Below are positions 18,513 to 27,566 of a DNA stretch of 64,000 nucleotides, one piece after another; within the stretch, counting starts at the first letter, position 1, and the number at the start of each line of letters is the position of its first letter. The position numbers and the translations under genes are program-made. This stretch comes from an uncultured Pelagibacteraceae bacterium (GTDB lineage: Bacteria; Pseudomonadota; Alphaproteobacteria; Pelagibacterales; Pelagibacteraceae). The notes below the pieces were generated by a model that saw nothing but the letters and a program-made list of their open reading frames with translations, had not been told where the DNA came from and did not search any database. Location: positions 62,001-126,000 of the forward strand of contig CACMIH010000003.1 of NCBI GenBank assembly GCA_902613755.1, written 5' to 3'.

Positions 18513-19329
18513 TGTTTAAATATATCTCGTGAATTTTTATAATCGATGCCGCTGTTTCTTCAACAGACTTTCTTGTTACATCAATTAATGGCCAATTATA
18601 CTTTTTAAATGTTTTTTTGGCATCTAAGACCTCTTTTTTTATATTTTCTAGGTCTGTATATTGAATATTTTGTGTTTCTCTTAAAGAATTCATCCTATTT
18701 TTTCTTAAATCAGCCAGTCTTTCTGGCTCTGTACTTAAACCAATAACACACGAAATTTTTGGATTTTTTTTAAGAGAAACTGGCAATGAATTTTCATTTA
18801 CTAAAGGTATGTTTGATGTTTTAAAACCTTTGTTAGCTAAATAAATAGATGTAGGTGTTTTGCTCGTTCTGCTAACTCCTACAAGAATAATATCTGATTT
18901 GTGCACTTCATCTATTAGGTTTCCATCGTCATGGTTCATTGTAAATTGAATCGCTTCAATTCTATCATAGTACTCTTCATTTAATATATGTTGACCACTT
19001 GGCTCGTGTGTTGCTTTTTGGTTTAATATTTTAGAAAAGTTAAGAATTAAATTTCCCAAAACACCAAAACATGGGATGTTTTTGTCATCGCTAACATTCG
19101 CTAAATATTTGGCCAAGCTATTATCTACAATAGTATATAAAATTATTGAATTTGGATTTTTCTTTGCGTCTTCTAAAATTTTTAGAATCTGGTTTTCTGT
19201 CCTTGTAAAAGAATACGAATGAACTTTATATTCTATATTTAAAAATTGTGCTTTTAGAGCCAAGAATATTCTATCTAAAGTTTCACCAGTTGAATCAGAT
19301 ATTAAGTATATTTGATATGTATTGCTCAT
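18502..19329 (-). CDS. ppsR: PEP synthase / pyruvate phosphate dikinase regulatory protein (DUF299)
   Basis: Bifunctional ADP-dependent kinase and Pi-dependent phosphorylase that switches PEP synthase or PPDK off and on. Motifs: YLISDSTGETLDRI at the N-terminus, HDDG in FTMNHDDGNL, and the P-loop-like ILVGVSRTSKTPTSIYLAN near residue 155. At 275 residues it is full length. It is the first gene of the leftward ori-side cluster, and its divergent partner across the presumed origin is hemE. The same arrangement is known around the Caulobacter origin. Confidence 0.93.
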   Translation of the reverse strand: MSNTYQIYLISDSTGETLDRIFLALKAQFLNIEYKVHSYSFTRTENQILKILEDAKKNPNSIILYTIVDNSLAKYLANVSDDKNIPCFGVLGNLILNFSKILNQKATHEPSGQHILNEEYYDRIEAIQFTMNHDDGNLIDEVHKSDIILVGVSRTSKTPTSIYLANKGFKTSNIPLVNENSLPVSLKKNPKISCVIGLSTEPERLADLRKNRMNSLRETQNIQYTDLENIKKEVLDAKKTFKKYNWPLIDVTRKSVEETAASIIKIHEIYLNNAK

Positions 19330-19412
19330 GATTAAATTGTTAATAAATTTGTATTATTTTAATAAATTTATACAATTCTAATTTTTTTAAATAATTCTTG
19401 TAAAAGCTCGCT

Positions 19413-19433
19413 TTTATTAACAATTTTAATAAA
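19413..19433. repeat. Inverted repeat inside the candidate origin
   Basis: TTTATTAA (19413-19420), a 5-base centre, and TTAATAAA (19426-19433) make perfect 8-base arms. The same 8-mer TTAATAAA recurs at 19340, 19359 and 19508, giving five copies within 176 bases. The copies at 19340 and 19359 extend to TTAATAAATTT and are 19 bases apart. They could be protein sites or duplex-unwinding elements. Confidence 0.55.
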
Positions 19434-19443
19434 TAAGTCTAAA

Positions 19444-19452
19444 CAATCCACA
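19444..19452 (+). promoter_or_regulatory. Weak DnaA-box-like site
   Basis: CAATCCACA differs from TTATCCACA at the first two positions but keeps the core ATCCACA. It is weak alone; its position in the ppsR-hemE gap gives it some weight. Confidence 0.35.
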
Positions 19453-19516
19453 AAAATTAACATAATTAAAATAGCTTCATTTTAAACAGTTTTAGTTAGA
19501 AAGGATGTTAATAAAC

Positions 19517-19525
19517 TGTGAATAT
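19517..19525 (-). promoter_or_regulatory. DnaA-box-like site
   Basis: Plus-strand TGTGAATAT reads ATATTCACA on the minus strand, one change from TTATNCACA. It lies 24 bases from the better box at 19550 and in the opposite orientation. Confidence 0.45.
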
Positions 19526-19549
19526 AATGTTTATAAAAAATAATCACCT

Positions 19550-19558
19550 TTATTCACA
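19550..19558 (+). promoter_or_regulatory. DnaA box
   Basis: TTATTCACA matches the relaxed DnaA-box consensus TTATNCACA exactly. It lies about 40 bases before the hemE start inside the candidate origin, so DnaA binding could also affect hemE transcription. Confidence 0.55.
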
Positions 19559-19596
19559 AGATATATTACAACTACAATAATTTATAAAGATTATTT

Positions 19597-20601
19597 ATGA
19601 AACCTTTAAACAAAGTAATTATTAATAAAGATACTTCATTTAAACCTATATGGATTATGAGGCAAGCTGGGAGATATCTGCCAGAATTTAGAAAAATTAG
19701 AAAAGAAAATACTGATTTTATAAAACTTTGTTTAAATGACAATCTGTCCTCAGAAATAACTCTTCAACCTCTAAAAAGGTTTGATTTAGATGCTGCAATA
19801 ATATTTTCAGACATCTTAATGCTTCCTTATGGATTGGGTCAAAAAGTAGAATTTGAAAAAAACTTTGGACCAAAATTAGGACAATTAAATTTAAATGAAA
19901 TTACTAAGACTGATGAAATTGATTTTGTAGAAAAAATTCATCGTGTTTATAAAGCAATAAACAACGTTAGTTCAGATCCAATTTTAAACAATAAAAATAC
20001 TATCGGATTTGTTGGCGCTCCATGGACATTATTAGTTTATATGATCAATCAACAGTCCCCTAAAAAAAATTTAAAAAGAGATTTTTTTAAAGATGAGTTT
20101 TTAATAAATAGAATTTTATTAATTATTGAAAAATTTTTAAAAGTTCACATAAAAAATCAAATAGACAATGGTGCAAATGTAGTTCAAATTTTTGATAGCT
20201 GGGCAGGCTTATTAGATGAAAAAGATTTACCCAACTATGTTTATTCTCCAACTTTAAATTTAGTAAATTACGTAAAATCTTTAAATGTTCCAGTGATATG
20301 TTTCCCTAGAGAAGTAAAAAATTATAAAGAATTTTGTGATATAGTTAAACCAGATGCCGTTAGTATTGATTATAATGTTGATCCAAAAAAAATACTTAAG
20401 GATATAAAAATACCAATTCAAGGCGGCTTAGATCCTAAAATTTTATTAACAGATAAAGAAACTTTAAAAAAAGAGGCCTCTAAATATTTAGAAATCTTTG
20501 GAGATCATCCATATATATTTAATCTTGGACACGGTATTTTGCCTGAGACCAATCCAGAAATGGTAGAAAACTTAATCAAAATTGTTAAAGATTTTAAATG
20601 A
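19597..20601 (+). CDS. hemE: Uroporphyrinogen decarboxylase HemE
   Basis: Decarboxylates the four acetate side chains of uroporphyrinogen III to coproporphyrinogen III in haem synthesis. The substrate-binding signature IWMRQAGRYLPEFRK lies near residues 19-33, with IFSDILMLPYGLG, GFVGAPWTLLVYM and the C-terminal FNLGHGILPETNPEMV. At 334 residues it is full length. It overlaps hemH by 4 bases and begins a hemE-hemH-hemJ-rho run typical of alphaproteobacteria. It abuts the candidate origin. Confidence 0.98.
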   Translation: MKPLNKVIINKDTSFKPIWIMRQAGRYLPEFRKIRKENTDFIKLCLNDNLSSEITLQPLKRFDLDAAIIFSDILMLPYGLGQKVEFEKNFGPKLGQLNLNEITKTDEIDFVEKIHRVYKAINNVSSDPILNNKNTIGFVGAPWTLLVYMINQQSPKKNLKRDFFKDEFLINRILLIIEKFLKVHIKNQIDNGANVVQIFDSWAGLLDEKDLPNYVYSPTLNLVNYVKSLNVPVICFPREVKNYKEFCDIVKPDAVSIDYNVDPKKILKDIKIPIQGGLDPKILLTDKETLKKEASKYLEIFGDHPYIFNLGHGILPETNPEMVENLIKIVKDFK

Positions 20602-21593
20602 TTGAAAAAAATCACCCTCCTGTAAAGTTTGGCAAAACCGGCGTTCTGATAATTAATTTAGGAACACCCGACTCTACAAGCTGGCTTGATATAAGAAAAT
20701 ATTTAAGAGAGTTTCTTTCTGATAGAAGAGTTATTGAAGTAAATCCTATAATTTGGCAAGTAATTTTAAATGTTTTTATTTTAAATTTTAGGCCTTCCAA
20801 AACAGCCAAAGCTTATAAGGAAATATGGATGAAAGACAAAAACATGTCCCCACTTCTCTATTATACAAAAAAGCAAAGTGAGAAAACTTCAAACTCAATT
20901 TCTAAAGAAAATATCATTATAGATTTTGCAATGAGATATGGAAACCCCAGCACTAAAAGCAAGATTCATAAATTACATGAAATGGGCTGTGAAAATTTAG
21001 TCATACTTCCTCTTTATCCACAGTATGCTGCTGCCACAACAGCAACAGTCTGTGATGAAGTTTATAGAACTTTAATGAAAATGAGATGGCAACCCTCTTT
21101 AAAAATAATACCACATTACGAATCTGATCCTCTCTATATTGATGCACTCGTTAATTCTATTAACAAAAAACTTAACGAAATAAATTGGAAGCCAGATCTA
21201 ATTATAGCCTCTTATCATGGCTTACCAAAAAAATATTTTGATAAAGGTGATCCTTATCATTGTTATTGTCATAAAACGACAAGACTTATTTCGGAAAAAT
21301 TTAGTTCAATTAAAATTAAAACTACATTTCAATCAAGATTTGGTCCACAAGAATGGCTTCAACCATATACTGACAAAACTCTAGAAAACTTACCTAAAGA
21401 AGGAGTCAAAAATGTTCTTACAATTTGCCCGGGCTTTTCATCTGACTGCGTCGAGACGTTGGAGGAAATTTTAATTCAGGGTAAAGAGAGTTTTATTAGT
21501 GCTGGAGGAGAAAATTTTGATATGGTTCCTTGCTTAAACGATAATGATGATCACATCCTTTTATTAAAATCCTTAATTGAAAGAAATATTTGA
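20598..21593 (+). CDS. hemH: Ferrochelatase HemH
   Basis: Inserts iron into protoporphyrin IX, the last step of haem synthesis. N-terminal LIINLGTPDST, the core LPLYPQYAAATTATV, catalytic histidine in IIASYHGLPKKYFDKGDPY and the acidic cluster CPGFSSDCVETLEEI are all present. The sequence PYHCYCHKT has two cysteines, but the C-terminal [2Fe-2S] tail of animal enzymes is absent. At 331 residues it is normal. It overlaps hemE and is followed 3 bases later by hemJ. Confidence 0.97.
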   Translation: MIEKNHPPVKFGKTGVLIINLGTPDSTSWLDIRKYLREFLSDRRVIEVNPIIWQVILNVFILNFRPSKTAKAYKEIWMKDKNMSPLLYYTKKQSEKTSNSISKENIIIDFAMRYGNPSTKSKIHKLHEMGCENLVILPLYPQYAAATTATVCDEVYRTLMKMRWQPSLKIIPHYESDPLYIDALVNSINKKLNEINWKPDLIIASYHGLPKKYFDKGDPYHCYCHKTTRLISEKFSSIKIKTTFQSRFGPQEWLQPYTDKTLENLPKEGVKNVLTICPGFSSDCVETLEEILIQGKESFISAGGENFDMVPCLNDNDDHILLLKSLIERNI

Positions 21594-21596
21594 TTT

Positions 21597-22031
21597 ATGA
21601 ATTCGTATTTATTATTTAAATCCTTACATTTAATTGCCGTTGTTTCTTGGATGGCTGGTCTTTTATATCTTCCTAGAATTTTTGTTTACCATGTAGAAAA
21701 TAAAGAGAAAAAAGAAGCAACCGATATATTTGAGGTGATGGAAAAAAGATTATTTTTTTACATTATGCGACCCGCAATGATTTTTACTTGGGTTTTTGGA
21801 TTAGTATTAATTTATCTCAACGGAATAGACATTTTTTCTCAATTATGGTTTCAAATAAAGATTGTCCTAGTGATATTGTTATCGGGATACAACGACTATT
21901 TAGGAAAATGTCTTATTGCCTTAAAAAATTCTACAAGTACACGATCTGCAAAATTCTTTAGAATTATTAATGAAATTCCGACAGTTATCTTAATTATCTT
22001 AGTATTTTTAGCTATTTTTAAGCCAATCTAG
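21597..22031 (+). CDS. hemJ: Protoporphyrinogen IX oxidase HemJ
   Basis: Membrane protein (UPF0093 family) oxidising protoporphyrinogen IX, the penultimate haem step. It has four hydrophobic segments. The family motif with the essential histidine is LFKSLHLIAVVSWMAGLLYL near the N-terminus, followed by PRIFVYHVE, and the later lysine region is WFQIKIVLVILL. At 144 residues it is the usual size. Its position directly after hemH, with the HemG and HemY types absent here, fits its role. Confidence 0.94.
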   Translation: MNSYLLFKSLHLIAVVSWMAGLLYLPRIFVYHVENKEKKEATDIFEVMEKRLFFYIMRPAMIFTWVFGLVLIYLNGIDIFSQLWFQIKIVLVILLSGYNDYLGKCLIALKNSTSTRSAKFFRIINEIPTVILIILVFLAIFKPI

Positions 22032-22033
22032 GG

Positions 22034-22061
22034 TTGAAATAATAACAGCAGCATATATATT
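22034..22061 (+). promoter_or_regulatory. Candidate sigma-70 promoter for rho
   Basis: TTGAAA (22034-22039) and TATATT (22056-22061) with a 16-base spacer, in the 66-base gap before rho. Predicted initiation near 22068 would place the inverted repeat 22071-22086 at the very 5' end of the mRNA. Confidence 0.5.
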
Positions 22062-22070
22062 ACATTCATC

Positions 22071-22086
22071 TGATAAGTCCTTATCA
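22071..22086. repeat. Inverted repeat in the rho leader
   Basis: TGATAAG-TC-CTTATCA, perfect 7-base arms with a 2-base centre, ending 11 bases before the rho ATG. The tight centre suits a protein-binding operator better than an RNA hairpin. Its function is unknown. Confidence 0.4.
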
Positions 22087-22097
22087 AAAAATTAATC

Positions 22098-23366
22098 ATG
22101 AATATTCAAGAACTAAAACTAAAATCATCTGAACAGCTTATTACACAAGCAGAAGAGCTTGGTATAGAAAATGCTAGCACCTTAAGAAAGCAAGAAATAC
22201 TTTTTGCTATTCTTAAAAAAGTTGCCGAGCAAGAGGAAATTACTGGCGTAGGAGTTTTGCAGTTATTGCAAGATGGCTTTGGTTTCCTGAGAGCAATGGA
22301 ATCAAACTATTTACCAGGACCTGATGATATATATGTAAGCCCAAGTCAAATTAGAAAGTTTGGTTTGAGGACTGGAGATACTGTTGAGGGTCCAGTTAGA
22401 GCCCCTAAAGAGGGAGAAAGATATTTTGCATTATTGCAGGTAAGTAAAATAAATTTTGAAGAGCCAGAAAAAGCAAGACACAAAATTGCATTTGATAACT
22501 TAACTCCACTTTATCCAGATAAACAGCTGGTGATGGAGGTTGAGACCACAAAAGTTGAAAAAAAACAAGATTTAACTCCAAGATTAATTGATCTAGTTAG
22601 TCCAATCGGTAAAGGACAAAGATCTATAATTATATCTCCACCAAAAGCTGGAAAAACAATGATTTTGCAAAGTATTGCAAACTCAATAGCTAAAAATTAT
22701 CCAGAATGTTACCTTATGGTACTGTTAATTGACGAACGGCCAGAAGAAGTAACTGACATGCAAAGAACCGTAAAAGGTGAAGTGATAAGTTCTACTTTTG
22801 ACGAACCGGCACAAAGGCACGTAGCGGTGGCAGAAATGGTTATTGAAAAAGCGAAAAGACTAACCGAGCATAAAAAAGATGTTATTATATTGTTAGACTC
22901 TATTACAAGATTAGGAAGAGCATATAACGCAGTTATACCAAGTTCGGGAAAGGTTCTTACAGGAGGTGTTGACGCAAATGCACTTCAGAGACCTAAAAGA
23001 TTTTTTGGTGCAGCAAGAAATATCGAAGAAGGCGGTTCATTGACAATTATTTCTACAGCTTTAATTGATACAGGAAGCAGAATGGATGAAGTAATTTTTG
23101 AAGAATTTAAAGGGACAGGTAATAGCGAAACAATATTAGATAGAAAAATTGCAGATAAAAGAATATATCCGGCAATTGATATAACAAAATCAGGAACTAG
23201 AAGAGAAGAGCTGTTATTTGACAAAAACGATCTTCAAAAAATGAATGTTCTTAGAAGAATAATTGCTCCAATGGGAACTATGGATGCGATTGAGTTTATA
23301 AATTCAAAACTAAAAGACACAAAAAATAATGCTGAATTTTTCAATTCAATGAATAAGCCCGCTTAA
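22098..23366 (+). CDS. rho: Transcription termination factor Rho
   Basis: Hexameric RNA helicase ending transcription. Rho_N helical region at residues 1-45, RNA-binding cold-shock-like fold with [20 protein letters not shown] near residue 60, Walker [10 protein letters not shown] near residue 180, Walker [13 protein letters not shown], and R-loop/arginine-finger region. At 422 residues it is close to E. coli Rho and lacks the long insert of some taxa. It is the fourth gene after hemE-hemH-hemJ but has its own leader. The stop is 3 bases from the convergent sulfotransferase. Confidence 0.98.
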   Translation: MNIQELKLKSSEQLITQAEELGIENASTLRKQEILFAILKKVAEQEEITGVGVLQLLQDGFGFLRAMESNYLPGPDDIYVSPSQIRKFGLRTGDTVEGPVRAPKEGERYFALLQVSKINFEEPEKARHKIAFDNLTPLYPDKQLVMEVETTKVEKKQDLTPRLIDLVSPIGKGQRSIIISPPKAGKTMILQSIANSIAKNYPECYLMVLLIDERPEEVTDMQRTVKGEVISSTFDEPAQRHVAVAEMVIEKAKRLTEHKKDVIILLDSITRLGRAYNAVIPSSGKVLTGGVDANALQRPKRFFGAARNIEEGGSLTIISTALIDTGSRMDEVIFEEFKGTGNSETILDRKIADKRIYPAIDITKSGTRREELLFDKNDLQKMNVLRRIIAPMGTMDAIEFINSKLKDTKNNAEFFNSMNKPA

Positions 23367-23369
23367 CTA

Positions 23370-24197
23370 TTAATTATAGTTGAGATTTTTCATTTCTTCT
23401 TTAAATTTTGCTTTAATTTCCTCAGCCATCTTTTCATCAATCATTTTTTCCCATTTATTTTCTGGACCTAAATTAAAAAAATTTTTACCACTCGATGAAG
23501 ATTCTGAAAAACCATTTATTTTTTCCTGTTTTTTTAAATTTTCAAAAGAATTTGTTTCAATGCTTTTTCTGATTTTTTCATCTAAGAAATTAATTTTAAA
23601 TATGCGAGAAATATAATCGGATATTTTTTTAAATTCTTTGTAAGGATTTTTAACTAAATTTTCATATTTTATTAATAAATAATTTTTTTTAACATTATTC
23701 CAGGAACGATAGTGGACACCCCATGAGGATATTACCGTTGAAATCGGAAAATTATCTAAACGGTAATCGCCCTGAATTACTCTATTTTCATCAAATATAA
23801 ATTTTTTGGCCACTTCATAATTATCTAGAGAATAATAATGTTTAATTGAACTTATAACATTTCTTGGATCTCTAACGATATGAATTACACCAAGGGTATT
23901 TTTTGAATTTGAAAAAATATCACCTCTAACATTTAATAGAGCATTATGTGTTTTAAATATTTTAATTTTCTTGTCTAAATTTATAATATCTTGTGAAAGC
24001 TCCCAATATTTTTTTATTTCGTTAATATCTTTTAAGTTTTTGCAAATGTTAGAAAAGTGACTTTTTAATGGGTATTGGCTAATGTTAGACAAATTTATGA
24101 AATTTGAATTTGCATCTCTGGTGTAAAGCAAAGACCCAATAAATCCTCTTACCCACGTATTTCCACTTTTTGGGTATGAAGCCAACCAAATAATCAT
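23370..24197 (-). CDS. Sulfotransferase-domain protein (paralogue 2)
   Basis: A 275-residue PAPS-type sulfotransferase starting MIIWLASYPKSGNTWVRGF (5'-phosphosulfate loop), with IFKTHNALL (catalytic-type His), IHIVRDPRNVISSI (3'-phosphate segment) and FFNLGPENKWEKM near the C-terminus. It shares start, motif order and length with the gene at 13165-13998, so the two are paralogues. The acceptor is unknown. It is a lone minus-strand gene between rho and mnmE, which are neighbours in many alphaproteobacteria, suggesting that it was inserted there. Confidence 0.88.
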   Translation of the reverse strand: MIIWLASYPKSGNTWVRGFIGSLLYTRDANSNFINLSNISQYPLKSHFSNICKNLKDINEIKKYWELSQDIINLDKKIKIFKTHNALLNVRGDIFSNSKNTLGVIHIVRDPRNVISSIKHYYSLDNYEVAKKFIFDENRVIQGDYRLDNFPISTVISSWGVHYRSWNNVKKNYLLIKYENLVKNPYKEFKKISDYISRIFKINFLDEKIRKSIETNSFENLKKQEKINGFSESSSSGKNFFNLGPENKWEKMIDEKMAEEIKAKFKEEMKNLNYN

Positions 24198-24245
24198 AAC
24201 AAAAAATATATAATTTGTTAAATTTCAAAGCTATAATATAATTTA

Positions 24246-25577
24246 ATGACAATTTTTGCTTTATCTACAGGGCCAGGTGTTTCTGGCATCGCCATTATTA
24301 GAATTTCTGGAAAAGAAACCAAAGATGTAATAAAGGTTCTGACAAATCAAGATATTCCAAGCCCTAGAGTTGCAACACTGAGAAAATTCAATAAAATCAG
24401 CACTTCTGAGCTTATAGATGAGGGTATATTGTTATGGTTTCCCGGTCCTGAAAGCTACACAGGTGAGGATATGGCAGAAATCCATGTTCATGGTAGCAAA
24501 GCAGTTGTGGATGCTCTGCACTCTACTCTTTCAGATGTTGAAAATTGCAGATTAGCAGAGCCAGGTGAATTTACCAAACTAGCTTTTCAAAATGGAAAAA
24601 TAAATTTACTTAAAGCCGAAAGTATTGCTGATTTAATTTCATCAGAAACAGAGATCCAGAGACAACAAGCTATAAAAATTATGAAAGGAAAATCAGCAGA
24701 TCAATTTAATTTTCTTAGAGAAAAACTTTTAAAAATTTTATCTCATGTCGAAGCAAAAATAGATTTTCCAGAAGAGGATTTACCAAATAATATTTTAGAT
24801 GAAATTAAAAATAATTCAGATGAAGTGATAACTAAAATTAAAAAAATACTAAACGACCAGAAAGTTGGAGAAAGAATAAGAGAAGGTTTTAAGATAGCAA
24901 TCCTTGGACCAACCAATGCTGGCAAATCTAGTTTGATGAATCATTTATCTAATAGAGATGTTGCAATAGTTTCCGAAATTGCTGGCACAACCAGAGACGT
25001 AATTGAAACCCATCTTAATATAGACGGTTATCCAGTTATAATTTCAGATACAGCGGGCATAAGAGATTCCAAAGATGAGATAGAAAAGAAAGGCGTTAAA
25101 TTATCGTTGAATAGAGCTGAAGAAGCAGATTTAAAGCTTGTTGTCGTGGATGCTAAAAACCTTGATTTTACTGATGTTTTGAAGGATTTGTTACATGAAA
25201 ATGCAATTTTAGTAATAAATAAGTCTGATCTTTTAGAAAAAGATATTGATACAGAAATTAAAAAAACAAATCATGTTTTAATTTCAATAAAAGAAAATAA
25301 AAATATTGAAGAATTGATTTTAAAAATAAAAAATAATTTAAAAAATAAATTTATTACAAGTGATGATATTTTAATTACAAGAGAGAGACACAGACAACAT
25401 CTGCAACAGTGTTTGGATCACCTAAATAACTTTAATCGAAAAAAAGAAATCGAAGATTTTGATAAAGCTGCAGAAGATTTAAGATTAGCTACTAGACATT
25501 TAGGTATGATAGTTGGAAAAGTTGATGTAGAGGAGATATTAGGTAGTATTTTCAACGATTTTTGTATCGGCAAGTAA
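24246..25577 (+). CDS. mnmE: tRNA modification GTPase MnmE
   Basis: With MnmG makes the carboxymethylaminomethyl group at U34 of several tRNAs. The N-terminal tetrahydrofolate-binding domain begins TIFALSTGPGVSGIAIIRISG. The inserted G domain has GPTNAGKSSLMN (G1) near residue 222, IAGTTRDVI (G2), DTAGIRDS (G3) and NKSD (G4). The protein ends with the catalytic FCIGK. At 443 residues it is full length. Mnm genes near parAB and the origin are the usual bacterial arrangement. Confidence 0.98.
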   Translation: MTIFALSTGPGVSGIAIIRISGKETKDVIKVLTNQDIPSPRVATLRKFNKISTSELIDEGILLWFPGPESYTGEDMAEIHVHGSKAVVDALHSTLSDVENCRLAEPGEFTKLAFQNGKINLLKAESIADLISSETEIQRQQAIKIMKGKSADQFNFLREKLLKILSHVEAKIDFPEEDLPNNILDEIKNNSDEVITKIKKILNDQKVGERIREGFKIAILGPTNAGKSSLMNHLSNRDVAIVSEIAGTTRDVIETHLNIDGYPVIISDTAGIRDSKDEIEKKGVKLSLNRAEEADLKLVVVDAKNLDFTDVLKDLLHENAILVINKSDLLEKDIDTEIKKTNHVLISIKENKNIEELILKIKNNLKNKFITSDDILITRERHRQHLQQCLDHLNNFNRKKEIEDFDKAAEDLRLATRHLGMIVGKVDVEEILGSIFNDFCIGK

Positions 25578-25607
25578 TACCCTATTTTGCTGGTTTTTTG
25601 CACTTTT

Positions 25608-25629
25608 TTTATCAAAAAACGTTGATAAA
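25608..25629. repeat. Hairpin-forming inverted repeat between mnmE and mnmG
   Basis: TTTATCAA (25608-25615), 6-base loop, TTGATAAA (25622-25629). It is not followed by a T-run on either strand, so it does not look like an intrinsic terminator. Confidence 0.45.
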
Positions 25630-25637
25630 TAGAGCTT

Positions 25638-25668
25638 ATTTACAAAAAATTAAGCCTATCTTGTAAAT
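25638..25668. repeat. Second inverted repeat upstream of mnmG
   Basis: ATTTACAA (25638-25645) and TTGTAAAT (25661-25668), 15 bases apart. It lies just before a TATAAT hexamer (25671-25676), where a regulator could bind. No -35 element is convincing. Confidence 0.4.
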
Positions 25669-25694
25669 TATATAATCACATATAGATTTGGATT

Positions 25695-27566
25695 ATGAAA
25701 AATGATTTGTCATTTGATGTAGTTGTAATTGGAGGAGGCCATGCTGGATGTGAAGCTGCAGCAGCTTCTGCTCGTCTTGGAGTGAACACTGCCCTATTTA
25801 CTCATAAAATAGAAACTATCGGTGAGATGTCCTGCAACCCTGCAATTGGTGGTTTGGGTAAAGGTCATTTGGTTAGAGAAATAGATGCCCTTGATGGTGT
25901 TATGGGAGATGTAGCAGACAAATCAGGTATACAATTTAGATTGTTAAATAGAAGTAGAGGGCCAGCAGTCAGAGGACCACGAACTCAATCAGATAGATCA
26001 CTTTATCGTAAATATATGCAAGAAATATTGCTAAACTATTGTAATTTAAATGTTTTTTCTGATCCAGTAATTAAGTTTATTTTTGATAAAAATTCAATAA
26101 GTGGTTTCATGACTAAAGAGGGTAAGAAAGTTCTATCTAATAAGATAATACTTACAACGGGCACTTTTTTAAATGGTTTGATACATATAGGTGATGAAAG
26201 AACACCCGCAGGTAGATACGACGAAAAACCTTCTACAGGTTTGAGCGAACAGTTAGCAAAATATAATTTTAAAATTGGAAGATTAAAAACCGGAACACCA
26301 CCAAGGTTAGATTCAAGGACAATTAATTTTGAAAACTTAGAAGAACAGTTTGCTGATGAAGATCCTTATTTTTTTTCATTCTTAACAAAAAAAAATTTAA
26401 ATAAACAAGTGTCATGTAGAATGACATATACAAATGAGAAGGTTCATAAAATTATAGAAAAGAATTTATCAAAGAGTGCTATGTACTCAGGCAGTATAAA
26501 AGGAGTAGGCCCAAGATATTGTCCATCAATAGAAGATAAAATAGTAAAATTTGCAGATAAAGTTCGTCATCAGATATTTTTAGAACCTGAGGGTCTAAAT
26601 GATCACACAATTTACCCAAATGGTATTTCAACATCACTTCCATCCGAGGTGCAGCAAGAAATATGTAATAATATCAATGGTTTAGAAAATGTCACTATAC
26701 TAAGACCAGGATATGCAATTGAATATGACTATATTGATCCTCGTGAACTATTCTTAACCCTTGAAACTAAGAAGATAAACAATCTTTATCTTGCCGGTCA
26801 GATTAACGGAACAACAGGATATGAGGAAGCTGCTGCACAAGGTCTTATAGCAGGAATAAATGCTGCCTTGTCTGTTAAAAAGTTAGAACCATTTATACTT
26901 GATAGATCTGACGCTTACATTGGAGTGATGATTGATGATTTAGTGACTAAAGGAGTGGCTGAGCCATACCGCATGTTTACATCAAGAGCAGAATATCGGT
27001 TGAGTTTGCGATCTGATAATGCTGATCAAAGACTAACACCTAAGGGAATAGATATTGGTTTGATAGGTGATAAGAGAAAAGTCACATATTTGGGCAAATT
27101 TGATCAAATTAAACAAATAAATGTAAAAATGTCTGGAGCCAAGATCTCACCATCTAAAGCCGAGAAGTTTGGAATAAAAATTGCGAAAGACGGAATATTG
27201 AGATCATCTAGCGAAGTTTTAACTCAAAAAGGGGTAAATATGATTAAAATTAGGAAAATATGGCCTGATATACCTTTTTTTAGTAAAGAAATTGATGAAC
27301 AGGTAGAAATAAATGCTCATTATAGGGGCTATTTGAAGAAGCAAAAAGCCGATATCTTAGCATTTAAGAGGGATGAAAACCTCATTATTCCAGATAAAAT
27401 CAATTATGATGGGCTTTCTGGTTTGTCTAATGAGGTAAAGGCTAAATTTAAGGAAATAAAGCCAAAAACAATGGGTCAAGCTTTAAGAATAGATGGTATT
27501 ACTCCAGCAGCTGTATATATTTTGTTGTCACATGTTAAAAGAAAGTCTATTAAGCATATAGCTTAA
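25695..27566 (+). CDS. mnmG: tRNA uridine-5-carboxymethylaminomethyl modification enzyme MnmG (GidA)
   Basis: FAD protein that works with MnmE on wobble U34. FAD-binding [20 protein letters not shown] at the N-terminus, the GidA signatures GPKxCPS-like [15 protein letters not shown] and the C-terminal helical domain that binds Mnm[21 protein letters not shown] is intact. At 623 residues it is typical. The last base overlaps the first base of rsmG (27566). The 117-base gap before it holds two inverted repeats. Confidence 0.98.
   Translation: MKNDLSFDVVVIGGGHAGCEAAAASARLGVNTALFTHKIETIGEMSCNPAIGGLGKGHLVREIDALDGVMGDVADKSGIQFRLLNRSRGPAVRGPRTQSDRSLYRKYMQEILLNYCNLNVFSDPVIKFIFDKNSISGFMTKEGKKVLSNKIILTTGTFLNGLIHIGDERTPAGRYDEKPSTGLSEQLAKYNFKIGRLKTGTPPRLDSRTINFENLEEQFADEDPYFFSFLTKKNLNKQVSCRMTYTNEKVHKIIEKNLSKSAMYSGSIKGVGPRYCPSIEDKIVKFADKVRHQIFLEPEGLNDHTIYPNGISTSLPSEVQQEICNNINGLENVTILRPGYAIEYDYIDPRELFLTLETKKINNLYLAGQINGTTGYEEAAAQGLIAGINAALSVKKLEPFILDRSDAYIGVMIDDLVTKGVAEPYRMFTSRAEYRLSLRSDNADQRLTPKGIDIGLIGDKRKVTYLGKFDQIKQINVKMSGAKISPSKAEKFGIKIAKDGILRSSSEVLTQKGVNMIKIRKIWPDIPFFSKEIDEQVEINAHYRGYLKKQKADILAFKRDENLIIPDKINYDGLSGLSNEVKAKFKEIKPKTMGQALRIDGITPAAVYILLSHVKRKSIKHIA

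Larger units (their letters stand above)
19330..19596. other. Candidate chromosome replication origin (oriC)
   Basis: A 267-base non-coding gap between divergent ppsR and hemE, the longest in the window and very AT-rich. In Caulobacter and Rickettsia the origin lies next to hemE in this gene context. It contains one good DnaA box (19550-19558, TTATTCACA) and two weaker ones (19517-19525 on the minus strand; 19444-19452). Genes on the left mostly read left and genes on the right mostly read right, as expected for a bidirectional origin. A cumulative GC skew would test this directly. Confidence 0.65.

Noticed and set aside
19417-19429. TTAA-N5-TTAA as a CtrA site in the origin
   Set aside because: CtrA needs a 7-base spacer. 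None of the TTAA pairs there has it, so the repeats are reported without naming a protein.
24232-24237. TATAAT 8 bases before the mnmE start
   Set aside because: No -35 at a proper distance; perfect TATAAT hexamers are expected by chance in this composition.
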